This document shows positions 35,186 through 43,964 of a stretch of DNA of 64,000 nucleotides, piece after piece. Origin of the DNA: Chloroflexota bacterium (GTDB lineage: Bacteria; Chloroflexota; Limnocylindria; Limnocylindrales; CSP1-4); contig JACPOR010000001.1 of the NCBI GenBank assembly GCA_016191425.1, positions 22,442 through 86,441 on the forward strand. The letters are read 5' to 3'. The position numbers and the translations under genes were made by a program. How positions within the stretch are numbered: the first letter of the stretch is position 1; every line of letters starts with the position of its first letter. Below the pieces are notes generated by a model. It ran no database searches, was not told the origin of the DNA, and was given only the letters and a program-made list of their open reading frames with translations.

Positions 35186-36856
35186 ATGACGGACCTTGAG
35201 GGCCCGGTCCCCGTGCCGGTCGACCCACCTGTCCCGCCGCGACCATCGAGCGTGGCGCTGCCCGGGCCCCGCGGTTGGCGCCGACTCACGCCCCGGACTT
35301 TCCAGGGAAGGCTGACCCTCGCCTTCGTGGCGATCCTCGCCCTGACGTTGACCCTGGTCACGGTCGGCGTCGTGAACCGGCTCGGAGACTATTTCGACCA
35401 ACAGCAGCGCGAGGACCTGACGGCGCGCTCCCTCGGCGTCGCCCAATACGTGGCGCTCGTGGCCGAGGCGGCGAGCGGCGTCAGCCCGGTCCTCAGCTTC
35501 GATAATGTCGTCGACCCGCGGGTGGTGGTCCAGCTGACCCGAAGCACCCAGCAGCGGATCCTGGCCGATCGGCTCGGCAAAGCGGACGTGGACATCCGGA
35601 TCGGAACGATCGTGGACAACGTCTTCGCCCCGGCCTCGAACGGTCAGTTCACCGCCCTCCTCGAGTCCGGCGCGCCCGTTGGCCAGACGCGGGAACCCAT
35701 CACCAGCGACCCGACCTTCTACACGGTGAACGGTGGCTTCGTGCCGTACGTGGTCGAAGTCACGCTGTCGAACCCGTTCACCTATCGGGCGACCGCGTTG
35801 GCGACCACGTCCGGCCTGCTGGCCGTGATCGGCCTCCTGGCCCTGGCCGTGTCCATCTCCGTCGGTGCGGCGATGGCTCGGCGGATCACGATCCCGCTGC
35901 GCCGGCTCACCGAGGCCAGCCGCGGACTCGCCGAGGGCGATCTGGCCCGCCGCGTGCCGGACGACCCGGCACAGTGGGGGTCGCGCGAGTTCGTGGAGCT
36001 CGCGCTCCAGTTCAACACGATGGCCGACCAGGTCCAGGAGAGCGTGGAGATCATCCGCCGCGATCGGGATCGTGGCCGCGACTTCCTGGCCGACGTATCC
36101 CACGAGCTGCGCACGCCGATCGCGGCGATGCGGACATTCAACGAACTCCTGCGCGAAGGCGCGGGCGAGGATCCCACCGCGCGCGCCGAGTTCCTCGAGG
36201 CCAGCGCCGTGCAGCTGGAACGCCTCGACTGGCTCGCCCAGAACCTGCTCGAGCTGTCCAAGCTGGATTCAGGCCTCGTGCTCCTCGACCTTCGGCCGGA
36301 CGACATCCGGGCGACCGTCGAGCAGGCTGTCGAGCAGGCCGATGCGGCGGCCCGGCGGCGAGGCCTCGACCTTGCCGTCCATCTTCCGGCTCACCCGCTC
36401 CGGATCCGGCACGATCCGGTCCGCGTGGGCCAGGTGGTCGCGAATCTCGTCGGCAACGCCATCAAGTTCACGCCGCGGGGCGGGCACGTCACCGTCGATG
36501 TCGGCGGGACGGACGGCGGCGTGAAGATCGTCATCAGCGATACCGGCGTGGGAATCGACGCTGCCGAATTGCCGCGCATCTTCGAGCGCTTCTACCGCGG
36601 GACCCGGGCCAGCGAGGCTCGCGGCAGCGGCAGCGGGCTCGGGCTCGCGATCGTCCAGAGCATCGTCGAGATGCACGGCGGCACGGTGAGCGTCGAAAGT
36701 CGCCTCAACCAGGGCTCGACCTTCACCGTCACCCTTCCCCGTGACCCGCGCGTGATCGATCTCAACGCGAGCGTTCGCGCCGGGGCGGCGGGCGCGATGA
36801 TGGCGGAAACTTCATCGTCCCGCGACCTGAAGGTGAATCCGGAAGGGGCAGGATAG
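35186..36856 (+). CDS. Membrane sensor histidine kinase
   Basis: A 556-residue kinase: Pro-rich N-terminus, helix 1 (about 43-65), an extracellular sensor of about 140 residues (66-206), helix 2 (about 207-229), HAMP (230-285), HisKA with His306 in [11 protein letters not shown], and HATPase with [18 protein letters not shown] and GSGLGLAI. A real outer sensor contrasts with the kinase at 3771. Start ATG 35186 directly follows the regulator stop; the frame is open slightly upstream into that gene. Confidence 0.93.
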   Translation: MTDLEGPVPVPVDPPVPPRPSSVALPGPRGWRRLTPRTFQGRLTLAFVAILALTLTLVTVGVVNRLGDYFDQQQREDLTARSLGVAQYVALVAEAASGVSPVLSFDNVVDPRVVVQLTRSTQQRILADRLGKADVDIRIGTIVDNVFAPASNGQFTALLESGAPVGQTREPITSDPTFYTVNGGFVPYVVEVTLSNPFTYRATALATTSGLLAVIGLLALAVSISVGAAMARRITIPLRRLTEASRGLAEGDLARRVPDDPAQWGSREFVELALQFNTMADQVQESVEIIRRDRDRGRDFLADVSHELRTPIAAMRTFNELLREGAGEDPTARAEFLEASAVQLERLDWLAQNLLELSKLDSGLVLLDLRPDDIRATVEQAVEQADAAARRRGLDLAVHLPAHPLRIRHDPVRVGQVVANLVGNAIKFTPRGGHVTVDVGGTDGGVKIVISDTGVGIDAAELPRIFERFYRGTRASEARGSGSGLGLAIVQSIVEMHGGTVSVESRLNQGSTFTVTLPRDPRVIDLNASVRAGAAGAMMAETSSSRDLKVNPEGAG

Positions 36857-36928
36857 GAGCGTTCCCTGGACTCGGGCCGCGATTCCCGCCGGTTCTCCCC
36901 AGACGAGCTACATGAGCACACATCAACC

Positions 36929-38476
36929 ATGACGACTCCCGACGAATCCGGTACGGGCCAGGGCATCAATCCACAACCCGACCCTCACGACGCCAGCGCT
37001 GCGGACGTATCGACCTCAAACGACGCGCCGACGCCTCCCCCTGACGCGTTCCCATGGACCAGCGCCCCCGTCGCTGGATCGGCGATGAAGACCGAACCGG
37101 ATGCGACGGTCCCGGCAATCGACGATTCCCTGCCGACAACCTTCACGCCGGAATTCGAGCGGCGACCCCAGTGGGCGACGACGGGTGCGGGAGCGGCGCC
37201 AGCCACGGCCGAGACTGCCTCGCCTGACGGTGCACCATCGGAAGCCGCCTGGGATCGCGCCGACGCAGTGGCGGCGGCGGCAGCAGCGAGCGCCGCCGTG
37301 AAGGCGTCGGAGGCGCAGCGCTCCCGACGGGTCGGTCTTGGTTCCATCGTGACAACGGCCCTGCTCTCAGCCGTCCTTGCCAGTGGCGGCACGTTCGCCG
37401 CCCTGCGCGCGAGCGGCGCCCTGGACACCACGAAGGCAGGCACGGGCGGCACGGCTGTCACGACGGCCGGCGCGAAGGTTCCGGTGACCATCGATGAGTC
37501 GTCGGCGGTGATCGATGCAGCAGCCAAGACCGGCCCCGCGATCGTCCGCATCTTCGTCACCGGGACCACGACCGATCCCTTCGGCGGCACCATCCCCGAG
37601 CAGGGCGTGGGATCCGGGATCATCTTCGACCCCAACGGCTGGATCCTGACCAACCGCCATGTCGTGACGGATTCGAACGGCGGAACCGCATCGTCGCTGA
37701 CCGTCGAACTCAAGGATGGCCAACAGTACGAGGGCAAGGTCTACGGGATCGACACGCTGACCGACCTGGCGATCGTGAAGATCAAGGCCACCGGACTGAC
37801 GGCCGCCACGATCGGATCTTCAGCGGATCTCAAGGTCGGCGAACTCGCGATCGCCATCGGCAGCCCGCTCGGAACGTACTCGAACTCTGTGACCTCCGGG
37901 ATCGTGTCGGCGACGGGGCGCAGCGTCACCGTCCAGAACGGCGATCGGCTGAGCAATCTCATCCAGACGGACGCGGCCATCAACCCCGGCAACAGCGGCG
38001 GCCCGCTCCTTGACGCGGTCGGCGACGTGATCGGCATCAACACGGCCGTCGCGACCGGCTCGAACGGGATCGGATTCGCGATCCCCGTGGACATCGCCCG
38101 TCCCATCATGCAGCAGGCCCTCGCCGGCGAGCCCCTGGCGCGCCCGTACATCGGCGTCCGCTATGAGGCGATCACGGCCCAGGTCCAGGCGCGGGACAAG
38201 CTCTCGACGAACGAGGGTGCGATCGTGAGCCGCGCCCAGGACGGCAGCGGCGGTTCGCAGGCAGCCGTGGTTCCGGGCGGTCCCGCCGACGCGGCCGGCG
38301 TGAAGGAGGGCGACATCATCGTCGCCATCGGCACGCAGGCCATCGACACGGAACATCCGCTCGACCTCGTCCTGGCGGGCTTCTCGCCGGGTCAGACGGT
38401 GGACCTCAAGATCATCCGCGGCTCGGCGACGATCACGCTGAGCGTGACCCTCGGAACACGCCCACCGAACCTCTGA
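36929..38476 (+). CDS. HtrA/DegP-like S1C serine protease with PDZ domain
   Basis: A membrane-anchored protease of 515 residues. Residues 1-136 are a Pro/Ala-rich cytosolic region, 137-160 a membrane helix. The trypsin-like domain has His244 (TNRHVV), Asp279 (TDLAIVKI) and Ser356 (NPGNSGGPL), and a PDZ domain follows (about 404-510, with PADAAGVKEGDIIVAIG). It degrades or senses misfolded envelope proteins. Located 72 bases after the kinase gene, it is probably regulated by, or regulates, that two-component system. Confidence 0.93.
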   Translation: MTTPDESGTGQGINPQPDPHDASAADVSTSNDAPTPPPDAFPWTSAPVAGSAMKTEPDATVPAIDDSLPTTFTPEFERRPQWATTGAGAAPATAETASPDGAPSEAAWDRADAVAAAAAASAAVKASEAQRSRRVGLGSIVTTALLSAVLASGGTFAALRASGALDTTKAGTGGTAVTTAGAKVPVTIDESSAVIDAAAKTGPAIVRIFVTGTTTDPFGGTIPEQGVGSGIIFDPNGWILTNRHVVTDSNGGTASSLTVELKDGQQYEGKVYGIDTLTDLAIVKIKATGLTAATIGSSADLKVGELAIAIGSPLGTYSNSVTSGIVSATGRSVTVQNGDRLSNLIQTDAAINPGNSGGPLLDAVGDVIGINTAVATGSNGIGFAIPVDIARPIMQQALAGEPLARPYIGVRYEAITAQVQARDKLSTNEGAIVSRAQDGSGGSQAAVVPGGPADAAGVKEGDIIVAIGTQAIDTEHPLDLVLAGFSPGQTVDLKIIRGSATITLSVTLGTRPPNL

Positions 38477-38479
38477 GCA

Positions 38480-38533
38480 CTGCCGGGACCGGGCTGCCGG
38501 GACCGGGCTGCCGGGACCGGGCTGTCGGGACGG
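38480..38533. repeat. 14-bp tandem array, 3.9 units
   Basis: CTGCCGGGACCGGG is repeated exactly three times from 38480, then a degraded fourth unit. It fills the gap between the convergent protease and folB genes. Confidence 0.85.
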
Positions 38534-38539
38534 AGCTTC

Positions 38540-38911
38540 CTAGGCGGATCGGCGGCGGCGGATCTCCACGCCCGCATGGGCGAGCGGTCCGCCGAGCCGT
38601 ACCTGTGGCTTCCGAACCCGGATCACGACCTCCTCGATCGCGGGAAAGTCGGACAGGAGCTCATGGGCGATCGCCTCGGCGAGCGCCTCGATGAGGTTGA
38701 ACGTCGTCGATTCCACGATGGTCCTGACCGTCTCGTAGACCCGCCCGTAGTCGAGGGTCCGGGCCAGGTCGTCCTCGAGCCCGGCCGGCTGCAGGTCGGT
38801 GAACAGTTCGGCATCGACCTCGAATCGCTGCGCGGTGACCTTCTCATGGTCGAAGACGCCGTGACGAGCCTCGAAGACCATGTCGACGAGCACGATCCGA
38901 TCCGACGTCAC
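38540..38911 (-). CDS. folB: Dihydroneopterin aldolase
   Basis: Folate pathway enzyme that cleaves dihydroneopterin to hydroxymethyl-dihydropterin and glycolaldehyde. Its 123 residues are the normal size. The family shows in IVLVDMVFEARHGVFDHEK (catalytic Glu region), LDYGRVYETVRTIVE, LIEALAEAIAHELL and VIRVRKPQVRL. Its start overlaps the folP stop by 4 bases. Third gene of a folC-folP-folB operon. Confidence 0.93.
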   Translation of the reverse strand: MTSDRIVLVDMVFEARHGVFDHEKVTAQRFEVDAELFTDLQPAGLEDDLARTLDYGRVYETVRTIVESTTFNLIEALAEAIAHELLSDFPAIEEVVIRVRKPQVRLGGPLAHAGVEIRRRRSA

Positions 38912-39822
38912 GTGGCCACCTCGTGCCAGGTCCCGCGGACGATGGCATCGGCGACGCGTGCGGCCCGGACGTTCTCCCGGACGTCATGGACGCGGACCAT
39001 ATCCGCGCCGGACGCCACGCCCAGGGCGGTCGTCGCGAGCGTCGCCTCGAGGCGCTGGCCCTGGGGAACGTCGAGAATTCGACCAAGAGTGGACTTCCTC
39101 GATGTACCCAGGACGAGGGGGCGACCGAGGATCGCGAGGGTCTCGAGCTCACGCAGGACGACAACGTTGTGGTCTGCGCTCTTGCCGAAGCCGAAGCCCG
39201 GGTCGATGAGGATGTCCTCCCAGGCGACGCCGACAGCGAGCGCGCGCTCGATCGCCCGCTCCAGGTCGCCGATGACCTCCGCCATGAAGTTCGTATAGCG
39301 CGCCTCTTCACGATTGTGCATGAGGACGATCGGCGCGCCGAGGCTCGCCGTCAGCCGCAGGAGCGCGTCGTCCGAGGCGACACCCCAGATATCGTTGATG
39401 AGGTTCGCCCCTGCCTCGACGGCCGCCTCCGCGACCGCCGGCTTGGTGGTATCGACCGAGATCGGCATGTGGGGCAAGGCGGCGCGGATCCCTCGCACGA
39501 CGGGAACGACCCTGGCGATCTCGGCGCGGGGGTCGACCCGAGCGTACCCGGGCCGCGTCGATTCACCGCCGATATCGATGAGGTCGGCGCCGGCGTCGGC
39601 CATGCTCGCTGCCAGCTCGATCGCCGCCATCACGGCCGGCGATTGCCCTCCCCCGACCGGTGCACCGCGCAGCAGGCCGTCGCCGGAGAACGAATCCGGG
39701 GTCACGTTGATGATCCCCATGACGAACGTGCGCGTACCCCAGGCGAAGCGCGTCGGGCCGATCTGGGTCGTTCCGGGCGAGGGCCGGAGGCCCGTCGCGC
39801 TGGTGCGTGGCGCCTCGGTCAT
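38908..39822 (-). CDS. folP: Dihydropteroate synthase
   Basis: Joins p-aminobenzoate to hydroxymethyl-dihydropterin diphosphate; the sulfonamide target. A 304-residue TIM barrel with GIINVTPDSFSGDG (37-50), DIGGESTRPG, PISVDTTKPAVAEAA, NDIWG, PIVLMHNRE, and GFGFGKSADHN/GTSRKSTLG. Its start overlaps the folC stop by 4 bases and its stop overlaps folB. The first 25 residues are a non-conserved extension. Confidence 0.95.
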   Translation of the reverse strand: MTEAPRTSATGLRPSPGTTQIGPTRFAWGTRTFVMGIINVTPDSFSGDGLLRGAPVGGGQSPAVMAAIELAASMADAGADLIDIGGESTRPGYARVDPRAEIARVVPVVRGIRAALPHMPISVDTTKPAVAEAAVEAGANLINDIWGVASDDALLRLTASLGAPIVLMHNREEARYTNFMAEVIGDLERAIERALAVGVAWEDILIDPGFGFGKSADHNVVVLRELETLAILGRPLVLGTSRKSTLGRILDVPQGQRLEATLATTALGVASGADMVRVHDVRENVRAARVADAIVRGTWHEVAT

Positions 39823-41183
39823 GTGGGCGGCTCCTCGGGATCGCGCACGGCCGGATCGTCCACCAGCCTGCGCCGCGCGTCACCGACAAGGTACAGCGAC
39901 CCGGCCACAACGATCGGACCAGGAGCCGTCGCGATTGCCCGGTCGAGGGCGTCGCCGGGATCCGCGACCGCCTCGACCTGCAGGTGCGGCGCGATCGCCC
40001 GCCAGCGGGCGGCCAGTGCGGACGCGTCGAGCGCACGCGGAACGTCCAATGAGGTACAGATCACCCGACCTCCGTGCATCGCCCGCGCACCGAGGAGCGC
40101 CCGGATGGTCCCATCGGTGTCCTTGTCGGCCATCGAGGCGAAGACGAGCGTGAGCGGCGGAGGAACGACCTCGTCGCCCCCGGTCAGTTCCGATCGGAGG
40201 TCGTCGAGCGCGGTCGCGAGCGTGGTCGCGCCGGCCGGGTTGTGGGCGCCGTCGAGGAGGACGTCGCGTCCAGTCGCATCGATGAGCTCCAGGCGCCCCG
40301 GCCAGGCCGTCGTCGCGTAGCCCCGGCGTCGCGCCTCGACATCGGCGGTCGCGATGCCGGCGCTTTCGAGCGCGTCCAGCAGGGCGTCGGCGATCGCCAC
40401 GTTGGCTGCCTGGTGCCGGCCCCGCAGGGCCACGTGCGCTTCGCCGAGCCCCGGCAGTTCGACGTCGATTCCTGCCCGTCCCACGCGGAGCAACGACGCG
40501 GGCTGCACCTCGCGCAACGGGGCACCCACGCGCCGGGCGCGTCGCCGGATTACGGCGAGCGCCGGTGGCTCCGCGCCGGTCACGGCCAGGTCGCCCCGCT
40601 CGATGATCGCGGCCTTCTCGCGGGCAATCAGGGGAATCGTTGCGCCGAGGCGGTCCGTATGATCGAGGGCGACGTTCGTCACCACGGCGACGCCGCCATC
40701 CCAGGCGTGCGTGGCGTCGAGACGCCCACCGAGGCCCACCTCGACAAGGGCGACGTCCAGGCGGTTTTCGGCGAACCAGCGAAACATGACCGCCGTCAGG
40801 AGCTCGAACTCCGTCGGCTCGCCATGGCGTCGGGCGACCCGGTCGGCGAGCGGGAGGATCTCGGTCACAAGCCTGGCGAAGGTGTCCGGATCGATCAGCG
40901 CACCGTCGAGGACGAGCCGCTCGCGATACGAGATGAGGTGCGGCTTCGGTGTCTCGCCGACCCTCAGCCCGGCTGCGCGGAGTGCGCTCCCAGCCAGCGC
41001 GAGGACGCTGCCCTTGCCGTTGGTCCCGGCCACCAGGGCTCCGCGAAACTCGAGCTGGGGATCGCCGAGCGCGTGGAGGAGCGCCCGGGTCCGGCCGAGG
41101 CCGAGCCGAATCCCGAACCGTCCACGAGCTTGAAGCGTTCGCAGGGCATCGTGATAGGCAGTACCGACGCCGACGTCAGTCAT
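39819..41183 (-). CDS. folC: Bifunctional folylpolyglutamate/dihydrofolate synthase
   Basis: A 454-residue Mur-ligase-type enzyme that adds glutamate to folates. ATP loop VAGTNGKGSVLALAGSALR, family HLISYRERLVLDG, VGLGGRLDATHAW, TNVALDHTDRLG, and LDGAHNPAGATTL are all visible. It is the first gene of the folate operon. The C-terminal region (EVVPPPLTLVFASMADKDTD) matches the glutamate ligase domain. Confidence 0.94.
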   Translation of the reverse strand: MTDVGVGTAYHDALRTLQARGRFGIRLGLGRTRALLHALGDPQLEFRGALVAGTNGKGSVLALAGSALRAAGLRVGETPKPHLISYRERLVLDGALIDPDTFARLVTEILPLADRVARRHGEPTEFELLTAVMFRWFAENRLDVALVEVGLGGRLDATHAWDGGVAVVTNVALDHTDRLGATIPLIAREKAAIIERGDLAVTGAEPPALAVIRRRARRVGAPLREVQPASLLRVGRAGIDVELPGLGEAHVALRGRHQAANVAIADALLDALESAGIATADVEARRRGYATTAWPGRLELIDATGRDVLLDGAHNPAGATTLATALDDLRSELTGGDEVVPPPLTLVFASMADKDTDGTIRALLGARAMHGGRVICTSLDVPRALDASALAARWRAIAPHLQVEAVADPGDALDRAIATAPGPIVVAGSLYLVGDARRRLVDDPAVRDPEEPPT

Positions 41184-41252
41184 GCATCACAGCCCAACGC
41201 ACGTCCGGCCCGGGGTGACGAGACAACGTCCGGGCCGGGCCGCGGTGACGGG

Positions 41253-41510
41253 TCAATGCAGAGACAGGTCTTCCTCATAGAACACGCACTGGTTGAAGCG
41301 CGGCGAGAGGCAGACGTCGTTGATGAAGCCCGGCTCGAGGTGAACGCCGCCGCGGAGCTGGCAGCGCGAGGTCGTTGCCTCCTGACGCGCGAGGGCCTTC
41401 AGGAGGTGGGGCGCGTGGATCGGGAGCGCGCCGCGGATGCCGGTCATGTAGAAATGGGGGCAGACGTTCCGGCGTAGGCTCGGCAGCCCGAAGGCGCGGG
41501 CGCGGGCCAT
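41253..41510 (-). CDS. Small four-cysteine protein, putative metal-binding
   Basis: Using ATG 41510, an 85-residue protein with Cys16 (NVCPHFYMTG), Cys50 (TSRCQL), Cys67 (NDVCLSP) and Cys75 (NQCVFYEE). The pattern CP..-long gap-C-..-CL-7-C resembles small zinc- or cluster-binding modules found at the N-terminus of some LysM-type proteins of related bacteria; I infer metal binding. The frame stays open upstream to 41861 through a 36-bp repeat (would give 202 residues with SGGNRAAPGTAT repeats), so the N-terminus is uncertain. Confidence 0.5.
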   Translation of the reverse strand: MARARAFGLPSLRRNVCPHFYMTGIRGALPIHAPHLLKALARQEATTSRCQLRGGVHLEPGFINDVCLSPRFNQCVFYEEDLSLH

Positions 41511-41544
41511 CTCGGAGCCACTCCGCAGGGCAGCCATGTTCCCA

Positions 41545-41664
41545 GGCGCGGCCCTGTTCCCACCCGAGGTCGCCGTCCCAGGCGCGGCCCTGTTCCCACC
41601 CGAGGTCGCCGTCCCAGGCGCGGCCCTGTTCCCACCCGAGGTCGCCGTCCCAGGCGCGGCCGCG
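41545..41664. repeat. 36-bp tandem array, 3.3 units
   Basis: Three identical 36-bp units start at 41545, 41581 and 41617 (each begins GGCGCGGCCCTGTTCCCACC), plus a partial fourth. The array is in frame with the small Cys protein on the minus strand. The surrounding 41511-41927 shows no other supported feature. Confidence 0.92.
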
Positions 41665-41927
41665 TTGCCTACTGAGCGATTCTCCGATCCGCCGATACCC
41701 ACGCGGGGATCCGGACCCGCCTGCCGACCGGCGTCGTTGAGGGCTGCCAGGGTCGGCACGCGGGCGATCGGACCCAGCCCGAACGCCGGGCGCCCGTCTC
41801 GACGGCCTGCATCCTCGGAGACGCGCGCCGGCCGTCGAGAACGCGAACCGCGTCCGTCCAAGTGCTCCCTCCCACAGTCGAGCCGTCACTCCGAACGCAT
41901 CCGGAGTGCATCAGCGTACACCGCCGC

Positions 41928-43178
41928 ATGAGGGATCCGCCGGAACAGGACCGATCCGTGCGACCATACGAACCGATGCCGACCAGACGCGGAAGCCGCT
42001 CGTCGCACGTTCGGCCCCGCCCACCGAGCACGGGCCGCCCATCACCGCAGCGGGTTCGCATTCCCGCGCCGGACGCCTACCGGCTCAAGAAGGCCAGAGG
42101 CATCTCGAGCCGGCGACGCCGGATTCCGTTTCTCGCCCGGGTCCTCCTCGCCGCTGCGCTGGTCGTCCTCGGCGGCGCGGTCTTCCTGACCGCCGGTGGT
42201 GGCGTCGGTGCGCTCACCGGCGCGCTGTCCAGGTCCCTGTTCGGGTTCGTCGACAGGATCACGGCGACACCTGAGCCATCGGCGACCAGCCTCGTCGTGT
42301 CGGACGCCCCGATCATCGCCCTCCCCACCGAGCCGTATACGAACCAGCCAACGGCGGACCTGCAGGTCACGATCCCGGCGGTGGAGGTCGGCAACACCGG
42401 AGCCCGCCTCCGAATCTACCTGACGCTCGAGGGCCAGGCGCCGGCGCCGATCGCCGAGGTACCGATGGGCACCACCATCCGAATGGTCGTGCCGGTGGAG
42501 TTGACGCCCGGCCGAAACGACTTCAACGCGACGATCGTCGTCGGCGGCGTCGAATCGGAGCCGTCCCCCATCGTGACCTTCATCCTCGACACGGATCCAC
42601 CCGTCCTCGTGCTGGCGACTCCCAAGGAAGGCGCGACGGTCAACGCGGACAACGTGACCCTGAGCGGCACGACGCAGCCGAGAATGACTCTCCTCGCCCG
42701 CAATCAGGCCAACGGAACGTCGATCTCCGGGCAGACAGCGGCGGATGGCACCTTTGCGCTCAACCTGCCGCTCGAGAATGGCACGAACGCCATCCTCATG
42801 ACGGGTCGCGATCCGGCCGGCAACGTCGGCGAACTGACCGTCAACCTGGTCCGTGGGAGTGGCACACTCACCGCTTCCCTGACCAGCTCCGCCGCCCGGA
42901 TCTCCACCGCGTCGCTGCCGGTCTCGATCCAGCTCAGTGCCCTCGTCCTGGACCCTGACGGAGCCCCGCTCCAGGGCGCCGCGCTCACATTCACCCTCAC
43001 GGTGCCCGGGATCCCACCGATCTCGAAGGATGCCGTCTCCGGTATCGACGGCCGGGCGTCGTTCACGACGACCCTGCCGAGTGATGTGACGGTGGGTTCA
43101 GGCCTTGCGACGGTCCTCGTGGCAACGGCGGAATTCGGGACGACCTCGGCGCAGAAGACGATCACGATCGTCGAGTAG
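41928..43178 (+). CDS. Membrane-anchored protein with Ig-like beta domains
   Basis: About 416 residues: basic, Arg/Pro-rich cytosolic N-terminus, a single membrane helix (LARVLLAAALVVLGGAVFLT), then beta domains. One shows the bacterial Ig signature VTFILDTDPPVLVLATPKEG / NVTLSGTTQPRMTL / TFALNLPLENGTN followed by DPAGNVGE; a last Big-type domain contains DPDGAPLQGAALTFTLTVPG. Probably an extracellular structural or adhesion protein. The start is uncertain: ATG 41928 or 41976, neither with a clear ribosome site. Confidence 0.75.
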   Translation: MRDPPEQDRSVRPYEPMPTRRGSRSSHVRPRPPSTGRPSPQRVRIPAPDAYRLKKARGISSRRRRIPFLARVLLAAALVVLGGAVFLTAGGGVGALTGALSRSLFGFVDRITATPEPSATSLVVSDAPIIALPTEPYTNQPTADLQVTIPAVEVGNTGARLRIYLTLEGQAPAPIAEVPMGTTIRMVVPVELTPGRNDFNATIVVGGVESEPSPIVTFILDTDPPVLVLATPKEGATVNADNVTLSGTTQPRMTLLARNQANGTSISGQTAADGTFALNLPLENGTNAILMTGRDPAGNVGELTVNLVRGSGTLTASLTSSAARISTASLPVSIQLSALVLDPDGAPLQGAALTFTLTVPGIPPISKDAVSGIDGRASFTTTLPSDVTVGSGLATVLVATAEFGTTSAQKTITIVE

Positions 43179-43259
43179 CCGCTCCCCAATCCGATGTTGC
43201 CCCTCCGCCATCCGATGTTGCCGCTCGACGCGGCCGGCGTCGGCAGCTACCATGCGGCC

Positions 43260-43703
43260 ATGTCGATGTGGCGGTGCCCGCACTGCGCGACTCCCCAGGC
43301 AGAGACCGCTCGCTGCTGGGTCTGCCACAGATCTTCGACCACCTGTTCGACCTGCCGTCATTTCCGGCGCAGCGTGGCGGCGCAGGTGGGCTTCTGCGGC
43401 TTCGATCGGCGCCGGCTCCCGTTGGCTGGGACTGAGCAGCGCGGCTGCTGGGAAGCAGGCAACGTGCCGGCATTCGACTTCGTGTCGAGCATGGTTCCAA
43501 CCGTCTCGAGCCGACGTGACCGGGGCAACCACCGCCAGTTCGTACCGGTAGAGCTTGTCGGTGACCGCCTCGACGCCGCCGTCCCGACACCGATAGGCGG
43601 TCGGACGGTGCCGGCCGGAGCCGCCGTGGCGACGCCTTCCGACCTCGTGGTCAGCAATCGCTGGCAGGATCGCATGACGCTCTTCGGCGAGCTCGACCGC
43701 TAG
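43260..43703 (+). CDS. Zinc-ribbon protein with eight cysteines
   Basis: A 147-residue protein. Residues 6-22 are a zinc ribbon (CPHC...CWVC, CxxC-9-CxxC). A second Cys set follows: C29-S-T-C32, C46 in GFCGFDRRRLPL, C63 in RGCWE. The remainder (about 70-147) is low in structure signals. Likely binds one or two zinc ions; role unknown. ATG 43260 removes 22 non-family residues of the longer frame. Lies 82 bases after the Ig-like protein gene. Confidence 0.65.
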   Translation: MSMWRCPHCATPQAETARCWVCHRSSTTCSTCRHFRRSVAAQVGFCGFDRRRLPLAGTEQRGCWEAGNVPAFDFVSSMVPTVSSRRDRGNHRQFVPVELVGDRLDAAVPTPIGGRTVPAGAAVATPSDLVVSNRWQDRMTLFGELDR

Positions 43704-43780
43704 CTGATCGCGCCGCACGTGGTGTTGAAGAACGCCGTTGCCACCCACCGTGCACCTCCACGGATCGGTTGCCGCCCCGC

Positions 43781-43860
43781 GGGATCGGGCGACGGCTGTC
43801 GTGATCGGACACGGCCCGGCGGGATCGGGCGACGGCTGTCGTGATCGGACGCTGCCCGGC
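43781..43860. repeat. Two exact-length 40-bp direct copies
   Basis: GGGATCGGGCGACGGCTGTC begins both 43781-43820 and 43821-43860; the units differ only near the ACGG/GCTG position. They lie in the 261-base gap between the zinc-ribbon and kinase genes, which otherwise shows nothing. Confidence 0.88.
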
Positions 43861-43964
43861 CGCGGAAGAACCGTCGAGGGACCACTCGTCGTCGCCGGCC
43901 GCTCAGCCGACCGGCTTGGACCTGCCCCGGAGCCCGGGATCCACCGGCGCGCAGGAGCGACCCG

